DNA from: an uncultured Flavobacteriales bacterium
Lineage (GTDB): Bacteria; Bacteroidota; Bacteroidia; Flavobacteriales_D; Crocinitomicaceae
Reading direction: 5' to 3'
Assembly (NCBI GenBank): GCA_903879765.1
Contig: CAIRMS010000388.1
Location: 1 to 20,553, forward strand
DNA: 20,553 nt
The notes under the pieces were generated by a model, which was not told the DNA's origin, searched no databases, and saw nothing but the letters and a program-made list of their open reading frames with translations. Positions within the stretch are counted from its first letter, which is position 1; each line of letters begins with the position of its first letter. The translations under genes were made by a program, and so were the position numbers. Shown piece by piece: positions 8,591 through 15,057 of this stretch.

Positions 8591-9264
8591 TTATCCTTGA
8601 AGGTATATCCGACACCTTTTATAGTGCGAATATAGTCATCTCCAAGTTTTTCACGCAATTTTCTGATGTGAACATCGATGGTTCTTTCACCAACGATGGT
8701 TTCGTTACCCCAAACTACGGATAGAATTTGATCTCTGTTAAATACCTTTCCAGGTCTGCTAGCAAGCAATTCAAGTAATTCAAATTCTTTTTTAGGCAAG
8801 GTTAAAGATTCACCGTTTAAGATAACAAGAAAGCGATCACGATCGATATGAATTGTTGATTCAATTTCTTTTACAGAAGTCTTAGATCTTCTGAGTAATG
8901 AATCAATTTTGCTCAGTAGTAAGCGAGGTCTAATAGGTTTATTGATGTAATCATCTGCTCCGGCTTCAAAACCTGCTATTTGAGCATAATCTTCTGTTCG
9001 TGCAGTTAAAAAAGCAATGATTGGTTGTGTTAAATTTAGATCTTTTCGAATGATCTGACAGGTTTCAATGCCATCCATGATGGGCATCATTACATCCAAC
9101 AAAATCAGTGAAGGGTTTATTTGCTGTACAATTCGCAACGCTTCTTGTCCATTGGAAGCAACATATACTTTAAATCCCTCCTTACGGATATTATAGGAAA
9201 GGAACTCAAGAATATCTGGTTCATCGTCAACGATTAAAATGGTATGTCCTTTTGAGTTTTCCAT
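8587..9264 (-). CDS. phoB: PhoB-like OmpR-family response regulator
   Basis: 225 residues from the ATG at 9264. The receiver domain (1-120) has Asp13/Asp14, phospho-acceptor Asp57 in LLDVMMP, Thr87 and Lys109. The winged-helix DNA-binding domain (about 130-225) ends with GERTIDVHIRKLREKLGDD and GVGYTF, close to the PhoB type found across Bacteroidota. A longer reading from an ATG at 9306 would add 14 residues, but that segment is the stem and U-tract of a terminator, so I reject it. No clear Shine-Dalgarno precedes 9264. It overlaps the kinase gene by 4 bases. OmpR/PhoB-type regulators bind head-to-tail direct repeats with an 11-bp period, exactly the pattern seen upstream of the two genes before it. 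Confidence 0.9.
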   Translation of the reverse strand: MENSKGHTILIVDDEPDILEFLSYNIRKEGFKVYVASNGQEALRIVQQINPSLILLDVMMPIMDGIETCQIIRKDLNLTQPIIAFLTARTEDYAQIAGFEAGADDYINKPIRPRLLLSKIDSLLRRSKTSVKEIESTIHIDRDRFLVILNGESLTLPKKEFELLELLASRPGKVFNRDQILSVVWGNETIVGERTIDVHIRKLREKLGDDYIRTIKGVGYTFKDK

Positions 9265-9270
9265 AGGGGT

Positions 9271-9304
9271 AAAAAAAAAGGCTGCTAGACTATGTCTAGC
9301 AGCC
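9271..9304 (-). terminator. Strong intrinsic terminator after the 854-residue secreted protein gene
   Basis: On the minus strand an 11-bp perfect stem (GGCTGCTAGAC with its complement, 9280-9290/9294-9304) closes a 3-base loop and runs straight into nine T residues (9271-9279). It starts 15 bases after the TAA at 9320. The U-tract ends only 6 bases before the start codon of the response regulator at 9264. Confidence 0.93.
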
Positions 9305-9319
9305 AATTAGTTGAGAAAT

Positions 9320-11884
9320 TTATTTTTGAATCATCAATTTCTGATTCTCAGTACCATTTGCGTTAGTCAAACGTACTGTGTAGAATCCAGAAGAAAGATT
9401 CGTTACTTCGAATGAAACGTTATTTGTTCCGATTTCAAGAGAGTTCTCTTGAGCAATTACGCGACCTGTTGCATCGATTAATTCGATTTGAATAAGGTCA
9501 TTTGTGTTTTGTTCGAAAGAAACGTTTACTGTTTCGTTAGCTGGATTAGGGAAGATTGTCAAGTTTGAACTTGATACCATTTCGTTTAATCCAACAGTTA
9601 CGTCAACTAAGAAGATTGTCGTATCTGTACAGTTTCCGTTGATCGCTGTTAACACAACTGTGTATGTTCCATTTACAGCATAAGCGTGAGCTGGTGCAGT
9701 AGCTGAAGAGTTTGTGAAGTCACCGAAATCCCAAGAGTAAGAAGTTGCTCCAGTAGATGTATTCGTAAATGTCGCAACATTTCCAGCTAAAGTCATTGTT
9801 CCAGCAGCAGTTGGAGTTGCGTTGAATGTTACTGTAATTGGAGCAGAAGCACCAACACCGTTACATGCATTTGCATTTGTTGTTACCACATTCACGTTAG
9901 TAGCAGTAGCAGTTACATCGATGCTTTGTGTTGTTTCACCCGTTGACCATACGTAGCTATCAGAAGTTGAAGCTGTAATCGTTACTACATCACCACTACA
10001 TGCTTGAGTTGCTGTAGCATTGATTGTCGGAGCTGGAGCGTTAGAAACGTTCACTGTTGTAGCAGCAGAAGTTGCCGCACATCCGTTTACGTCTGTTACT
10101 GTTACTGAGTAAGAACCAGAAGTTGTTACTGTGATCGTTTGAGTTGTTGCAAATCCAGTTGCTGATGACCAAACGTTACCAGTTGCTGCACTTGAAGTTA
10201 AATCTACAGATCCACCTGTACAGAACGTTGTTGCTCCGTTAGCAGTAACTGTAGGTGTCGCAGGTAAAGCATTCACAGTAATTGAAATTGCAATACGTTG
10301 ACTTTCATCATTGTTAGCATTCGCTTGACTTACATAATATGTAAATGACCCAGCAGTTGTGGTTGAAGGTGTTGGAGCAGTTGTTGTAAATGTACCACCC
10401 GTTGCTTGAGTATACCAACGTAATGTGTTCCCTAAAGAAGCATTTGCTGTTAAAGCTGAAGCGGTAGCACCTGCACAATATGTGTAAGAAGCTGCACTTG
10501 TTGTTGGAACGGCAACGCTGTAGAATTTAGCATTCATGAAGTTCGCTCCTGAACCTGCCACTGAACCTGCACTTAGACGAGCATCTGGAGTTACACCTAA
10601 TGCAGGGAATAAATTCACCCAGTTGATTTGTGCAATTGTTTGTGTAGAGTCATTTCCATCTGCACCCCAGAAAGAAGTGTAGAAAGCAGAAGTTGAAGCG
10701 GCACCACCACTTGTTCCAGCGTTGAAGATTGTATTTGTGTTATTTGCAAAGTTTGTTGTGAAGTTGTGTCCAAACACAAGGCTGTCTCCGTTAACATTGT
10801 TAACGACAGGAGTACCTTCGATTGATAAACCTTTCTCCCATCCTGTTACAATTGAATTGAAACAAGAGGTAGCTGTATTTCTTCTTAGGCGGAATGCTTT
10901 TTCGAATTTTTCTCCTACAGGTAACGCAATAGTTCCATTTCCTTTTGGTCCAACGATGGTTCCGTTAGAGAAAATCGGCATTGTTTTTGGCTGTGCTGTT
11001 GATCCAGCTGCATCATTATCTGATTCAAAACAGTTTGAGTCTCCAGGAGCATCAAATAAATCTTTGTCACGAATAGACAAGAAGAATTGAACTTTTCCTC
11101 TGTATCCAAAATCCGTATCGAAATCATCGTCTAATCCTCTGTATGCGATTAAGTGTTTACAGTTAACTGTACCGCCAAACCACTCAAAAGAGTCATCACC
11201 GCTAAAAGAAACTTGAACATTGTCTACGATTGTACCACTACCAATTGAACCAAATGTTATGCCATTTACTTCTTTGTTTGGCTCAAGTGCAATACCAGCG
11301 AATTCTATTCTTACGTAACGAACGATTCCGGAATTATCTGTATCAAAGTTGCCTCCAAATTGCGTATCCGTTGTTGGTACAATTCCTTCAATGTTTGCTA
11401 CACCTCCAGGTTGGTTGTTTTTAGCTAATCCTAACATTACTACACCGCCCCAGTCACCTTCGTTACGCGAACCTACTGCTTCGTTTGAGGTGAATACGAT
11501 TGGATTACTAGCTGTTCCGTCTGCAATTAACTTAGCTCCACGAGTGATAATAAGTGTTGCTTGGGTTAACTTATCTCCACGAATGATTGTTCCTGGCGCA
11601 ATTGTTAATGTCGCATTGTTTTTAACATAAATTTTGTTTTGCAACTTCACTACACCACTCCAAGTTGTATTGGTTGTAATGTCTGCGGATGCAGTTGTAA
11701 TAGTTGCCGGATAAACCGTGTTTTCAGGATCGAAGTTTGACCATCCTGATGTCCAGTCTGTAGCAGGTGTGTTGTCCGTTACCGGAAAGGCACCTTTGTA
11801 GTTGGTCACTGACCAAAATGCATCTTGCGCACTTAACATAGTGCTTGCAAGTAATGCTGCGAAAAGTAAATAGTTCTTTTTCAT
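9320..11884 (-). CDS. Secreted multidomain protein: beta-helix-like domain, Ig-like and PKD domains, T9SS sorting tail
   Basis: 854 residues, signal peptide about 1-19 (MLSAQ). Residues about 60-455 look like the beta-helix-type secreted domain of Bacteroidota, with motifs such as ATLTIAPGTIIRGDK, EGDWGGVVMLG and a very Asp-rich stretch at 229-294 (GDDSFEWFGG, GLDDDFDTDFGYRG, ESDNDAAG). An Ig-like domain of the gliding/adhesion type follows at about 468-538 (YCAGATAS, RWYTQATGG, YYVSQ). Two more Ig-like or SprB-like segments lie at about 545-690, then a PKD domain at about 692-765 (SYSWDFGD). The tail, 776-854, is a type A sorting domain (IFPNPANE, IDATGRVI, SSGFYTVRL). It lies directly downstream of the TonB receptor gene but has its own promoter region and terminators on both sides. 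Both genes carry the same repeat array upstream, so they are probably co-regulated partners at the cell surface. Ligand unknown; phosphate-linked function is inferred from the adjacent PhoB/PhoR pair. Confidence 0.87.
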   Translation of the reverse strand: MKKNYLLFAALLASTMLSAQDAFWSVTNYKGAFPVTDNTPATDWTSGWSNFDPENTVYPATITTASADITTNTTWSGVVKLQNKIYVKNNATLTIAPGTIIRGDKLTQATLIITRGAKLIADGTASNPIVFTSNEAVGSRNEGDWGGVVMLGLAKNNQPGGVANIEGIVPTTDTQFGGNFDTDNSGIVRYVRIEFAGIALEPNKEVNGITFGSIGSGTIVDNVQVSFSGDDSFEWFGGTVNCKHLIAYRGLDDDFDTDFGYRGKVQFFLSIRDKDLFDAPGDSNCFESDNDAAGSTAQPKTMPIFSNGTIVGPKGNGTIALPVGEKFEKAFRLRRNTATSCFNSIVTGWEKGLSIEGTPVVNNVNGDSLVFGHNFTTNFANNTNTIFNAGTSGGAASTSAFYTSFWGADGNDSTQTIAQINWVNLFPALGVTPDARLSAGSVAGSGANFMNAKFYSVAVPTTSAASYTYCAGATASALTANASLGNTLRWYTQATGGTFTTTAPTPSTTTAGSFTYYVSQANANNDESQRIAISITVNALPATPTVTANGATTFCTGGSVDLTSSAATGNVWSSATGFATTQTITVTTSGSYSVTVTDVNGCAATSAATTVNVSNAPAPTINATATQACSGDVVTITASTSDSYVWSTGETTQSIDVTATATNVNVVTTNANACNGVGASAPITVTFNATPTAAGTMTLAGNVATFTNTSTGATSYSWDFGDFTNSSATAPAHAYAVNGTYTVVLTAINGNCTDTTIFLVDVTVGLNEMVSSSNLTIFPNPANETVNVSFEQNTNDLIQIELIDATGRVIAQENSLEIGTNNVSFEVTNLSSGFYTVRLTNANGTENQKLMIQK

Positions 11885-11906
11885 ATTTCTTAATTTTTTA
11901 TCGAGA

Positions 11907-11993
11907 CAAAGTTCCGACGGAATCTTAGTGCTAACGTTATAGCACCCTTAATTCTACTTTAAGAGTTTGTTAAGGAATATGTTTCTATGTTAA
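11907..11993 (-). promoter_or_regulatory. 11-bp-period TTAA direct-repeat array and -7-like element (candidate Pho box)
   Basis: Reading the minus strand, TTAACAAACTC, TTAAAGTAGAA and TTAAGGGTGCT are consecutive (starts at 11973, 11962, 11951), followed in phase by a weaker ATAACG unit at 11940. A further TTAACA lies at 11993. GAACTTTG (11914-11907), one mismatch from TAnnTTTG, starts 26 bases after the ATAACG unit. No TTG is seen at the -33 position, which fits an activator-dependent promoter. PhoB/OmpR-type regulators bind direct repeats with this period. A 10-bp inverted repeat (AGTTTGTTAA, 11964-11973/11990-11999) overlaps the array. Confidence 0.65.
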
Positions 11994-11999
11994 CAAACT

Positions 12000-12023
12000 A
12001 AAAAAAGCGGCAATTGCCGCTTT
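12000..12023 (-). terminator. Intrinsic terminator after the TonB receptor gene
   Basis: On the minus strand AAAGCGGC-AATT-GCCGCTTT forms a compact hairpin (12004-12023) followed by a run of seven T residues (12000-12006). It lies 22 bases past the TAA at 12046. The next gene's TTAA array begins within ten bases of the U-tract. Confidence 0.9.
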
Positions 12024-12045
12024 CATTGATAAACTATTTCAATCA

Positions 12046-14892
12046 TTAAAACTTATATTTCAATGACAAGCTAATGGTTTGTCCAAACGTGATTTCTTGC
12101 CAAGCGCTGTCTACACCTTTGTCGTATTTTTGATTTTTATTTATGTCTTGAAAGAACACTAAATCTTGAGCTAGTGCATCTTTCACATTTAATTTCACTT
12201 CGTATTTATCCTTGAATGTTTTGGATATTTGGAAGTCCAATACATTTCTTCCATTTTCCCATACACTTGGTTCTTGAATACTTCCTGCGATTGCAATACG
12301 TTGTCCTACTAGATTGTAAGACAAACTAACATTCAGGGCATTCTCATTAGAGTAGAAAAGACCTGCATTGATAATGAATGGGGATTGTCCTTGCATTGGT
12401 CGTGAAGAGTTTGGATATTCTTCTTGTCCAGATACATCACTTAAATCAACTTCAGAATGAATAAGCGAAGCATTTGTGTAGAAGGTGAAGTTTTTCCAGA
12501 ATGAGCTTGTGTCCTTGCTAAGGAAATCCAACTTCATTCGGTATTCAACTTCAGCACCATAGCTTTTAACAGCTCCGACATTGCGGTAATATAATTCTGG
12601 CGTTCCAGATGTACCAGTTCGTAAGATTAATTCAATTGGATTTTGGAAATCTTTATAAAATCCTGAAACACTGATCACTTGACCTTCTCCAGGGAAGTAC
12701 TCTAAACGCGCATCATAGTTATTGATTAGTGCACGTTGTAATTTTGGATCACCAGCTGTTAAGTTATCGTTCAAGAAGTTGTAAAACGTAAAAGGAGCAA
12801 GTTCACGAAATTCCGGACGAGACAAGGTTCTAGAAGCACTTGCTCTGAATTGGAATCGTTTTGTAAAACTGTAGGTTAAATTGATGGAGGGTAAAATATC
12901 TACAACCGTTGTATCAAGGTCTTTTTGCGCGTTAGAACCGAATTCAATGTAGTGAAATTGTTGGTTGTACGATTCCAAACGAGCACCACTTACAATTCTT
13001 AATTTACTGAAAAGGCGCGCATCAATCATGGCATAACCAGCATTTAAAAAGGAGGAAGCTTGGTAGCTATCATCAACATTCGTTCCTTCCTCTAATTTGA
13101 ATCCACCTTGACCATCAGCCATTACACCAAGGTTTTCTGAACTAAAAATTTGGTCTTCTGGTAAAAGAAGTAAGTTCGAATTAAAGCTTGAGCTTCCTGT
13201 TGGGTCCAATTTACTAAATCCAAGGTTTCTTGCATCGAAGGATCTTGATCTGTATTGGTGCATACCCCCAACCTTGAAGAAGTTTTTTGATTCATCATTT
13301 CCAAGGTGGTAAGAAGCGTCATATCGACCACTGTAAATGCGTTCATCTAAATTCGACCAAAACATGTTTCCTGCACCAAGAGTCGATATATCATTTGCCT
13401 GAATGACAGCAAAGTAAGGCAATGTGGTATCAACCTGTTGGTAAACCGTTCTTCTTAAAAACGGTATTTGACGAGAAATGTCGCTAATTCCTGTATTCCA
13501 AGAAAGTTTGATTTTATCCTTAATTGTATGATTTCCGATTAATTGACTTGTTAATAGGTTGTTTTGTGTGTACCAGAAATTCGTAGATTTCTCATTGTAA
13601 ACCGATTCAACATCCATATCGCGTTTACCATTTCTTATGTTCACTTTATCATCAGCACTGATGGAATACATCGTTTTCAATTGAATGTCATTTTTAGGAT
13701 TCAATTGGTATTTCAAGTTAAGCATTCCAGTGTTAAGAACTGATTGCGTATATGCTGAATCGCGCAATTCATTTTTGGTAATCACTCCGGTTGCTTGTTC
13801 CTCAAATTCTCTTCTGGTTACATAATTGAACTGAAAGTTATTCGTGTAAGAGTAAGCAAATACGTAACCGAATTTTCGCTTGTTTTTTAGGTTGAACATT
13901 TTTCCAATCGAGTACTGTAAACTAAGATTAGGCAATGCTGTCATGTTGCTAGACCCCCATGAATTTGGAATTGATTTCGCGTAAGTTGCTTTTTGCTCAC
14001 TGGTTAGGGCGTTGAATTCAGCTGTTGACGGAAGTCCTTCCGGTAATTGCCGTGTACTTGATCCCAAACCGATCATATCTGAGTTTCCACTCGCATACGT
14101 TTTGAAATTTTTGAAGGTGCTAATACTGTTATATGCTCCTCCTATTTGAATGTTTTGAAAAGCCTCGTCGCGCGGTTCTAATGTTTTTATATCAATAACT
14201 CCACCGGCGAATTCACCAGGAAGTTCAGGAGTGGCACTTTTCATAACGAAAAGATTTTCCAACATATTGGATGGGAAAATATCGAAAGCAAATGCTTTGC
14301 GGTCACTTTCTGTACTTGGTAAAGAAGCACCATTTATGAGCGCGAAGTTATATCGGTCGCTCAATCCACGAACAACAACAAATTTATTATCCTGTACACT
14401 TGCTCCACTGATTCGTTTGAATACATCTGACACACGTGCATCTGGTGTTTTGATGAACGTACTTTTATTAATGCCATCAACAAGTCCACCTTGATTTATC
14501 TGCATTTTTGTAATCTCAGCATCCCCTTTCGGCTTCGTCTGAAAAATCACTTTGACATCTTTCTCCGTTTTGGTAGCATTGTCCATGTCAAAATTCACCT
14601 CGGTGTTTTGTCCAGATTTGACGCTGATGTTTTCCACTTTCTGAGATAAATACCCCATAAATCGCACTTCCATTGTGTAGGTGCCAGGTTCTACACCAGC
14701 GAATGAGAATGCTCCTGTTGCATCAGAAATAGCCAATTTGTTCACACCCATCAACATAACTTTAGCAGATTCTAAAGGATTGTTGTTGTTTTTATCCTTA
14801 ATAATTCCAGAAATACTTCCCGATTGAGTAAAGGCAATAAGTTGAATTGAGCTGAAAATGAACAGGGTAAAAAAGCGAAAATAGGTCTTCAT
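12046..14892 (-). CDS. TonB-dependent outer-membrane receptor with carboxypeptidase-like N-terminal domain
   Basis: 948 residues, signal peptide about 1-22 (IAFTQ). An N-terminal CarboxypepD_reg-like domain spans about 24-105 (SGSISGIIKDKNNNNPLESA, VEPGTYTMEVRFMGY). The plug follows at about 145-250, with DVFKRISGASVQDN, VVVRGLSDRYNFALING and ELPGEFAGGVIDIKT. The 22-strand barrel fills the rest and ends in ISLSLKYKF with a terminal Phe. Such receptors import ligands across the outer membrane using ExbB/ExbD/TonB energy. No SusD-type lipoprotein gene is next to it; its neighbour is the 854-residue secreted protein instead. This argues against a classical polysaccharide locus. The upstream region carries an 11-bp TTAA array like that of the next gene. 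Phosphate-limited uptake is the inference, while iron or another nutrient cannot be excluded. Confidence 0.92.
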   Translation of the reverse strand: MKTYFRFFTLFIFSSIQLIAFTQSGSISGIIKDKNNNNPLESAKVMLMGVNKLAISDATGAFSFAGVEPGTYTMEVRFMGYLSQKVENISVKSGQNTEVNFDMDNATKTEKDVKVIFQTKPKGDAEITKMQINQGGLVDGINKSTFIKTPDARVSDVFKRISGASVQDNKFVVVRGLSDRYNFALINGASLPSTESDRKAFAFDIFPSNMLENLFVMKSATPELPGEFAGGVIDIKTLEPRDEAFQNIQIGGAYNSISTFKNFKTYASGNSDMIGLGSSTRQLPEGLPSTAEFNALTSEQKATYAKSIPNSWGSSNMTALPNLSLQYSIGKMFNLKNKRKFGYVFAYSYTNNFQFNYVTRREFEEQATGVITKNELRDSAYTQSVLNTGMLNLKYQLNPKNDIQLKTMYSISADDKVNIRNGKRDMDVESVYNEKSTNFWYTQNNLLTSQLIGNHTIKDKIKLSWNTGISDISRQIPFLRRTVYQQVDTTLPYFAVIQANDISTLGAGNMFWSNLDERIYSGRYDASYHLGNDESKNFFKVGGMHQYRSRSFDARNLGFSKLDPTGSSSFNSNLLLLPEDQIFSSENLGVMADGQGGFKLEEGTNVDDSYQASSFLNAGYAMIDARLFSKLRIVSGARLESYNQQFHYIEFGSNAQKDLDTTVVDILPSINLTYSFTKRFQFRASASRTLSRPEFRELAPFTFYNFLNDNLTAGDPKLQRALINNYDARLEYFPGEGQVISVSGFYKDFQNPIELILRTGTSGTPELYYRNVGAVKSYGAEVEYRMKLDFLSKDTSSFWKNFTFYTNASLIHSEVDLSDVSGQEEYPNSSRPMQGQSPFIINAGLFYSNENALNVSLSYNLVGQRIAIAGSIQEPSVWENGRNVLDFQISKTFKDKYEVKLNVKDALAQDLVFFQDINKNQKYDKGVDSAWQEITFGQTISLSLKYKF

Positions 14893-14914
14893 AAAATGGG
14901 TTTAATTCACCATG

Positions 14915-15002
14915 CAAAGGAACGCCGACTCTTTAATCCCTAAATTAATCCTAAGTTAAGGTTGTGTTAATTGAATGAGAGTAACAATTAACATTTCCTT
15001 AA
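14915..15002 (-). promoter_or_regulatory. 11-bp-period TTAA direct-repeat array and -7-like element upstream of the TonB receptor
   Basis: On the minus strand TTAACACAACC, TTAACTTAGGA and TTAATTTAGGG are consecutive (starts at 14970, 14959, 14948). An upstream pair, TTAAGG at 15002 and TTAATT at 14991, is also 11 bp apart. TTCCTTTG (14922-14915), one mismatch from TAnnTTTG, starts exactly 26 bases after the last unit, the same distance as in front of the 854-residue protein gene. No -33 TTG is visible. The core of this array is 20/26 identical to the other one. Confidence 0.65.
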
Positions 15003-15006
15003 TATG

Positions 15007-15033
15007 AAAAAAGGAGAACAATGTCCTCCTTTT
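15007..15033 (-). terminator. Intrinsic terminator after the OmpA-family gene
   Basis: On the minus strand AAAAGGAGGAC-ATT-GTTCTCCTTTT folds into an 11-bp stem with one G-T pair and continues as T residues (six in all, 15007-15012). It lies 24 bases beyond the OmpA-family stop and ends the rnhB/722-residue/OmpA group. The receptor gene's repeat array begins just after it. Confidence 0.85.
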
Positions 15034-15057
15034 CTATTCTATTTATTGTGATACTTT

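Noticed and set aside
9265..9306. Longer start for the response regulator (ATG at 9306)
   Set aside because: The 14 extra codons are the terminator stem-loop and U-tract, and the receiver domain starts properly at 9264.
10722..11090. Plus-strand 122-residue open frame inside the 854-residue protein gene
   Set aside because: No recognisable motif, no ribosome binding site, and it lies antisense to a clear secreted-protein gene.
11964..11999. 10-bp inverted repeat AGTTTGTTAA as an attachment site or second terminator
   Set aside because: The spacer is 16 bases and there is no T-tract; it is better explained by the TTAA operator units.
14902..14913. Three-codon leader ORF (ATG GTG AAT TAA) before the TonB receptor
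   Set aside because: It lies at the predicted transcription start just downstream of the -7 element, so it is probably not translated.
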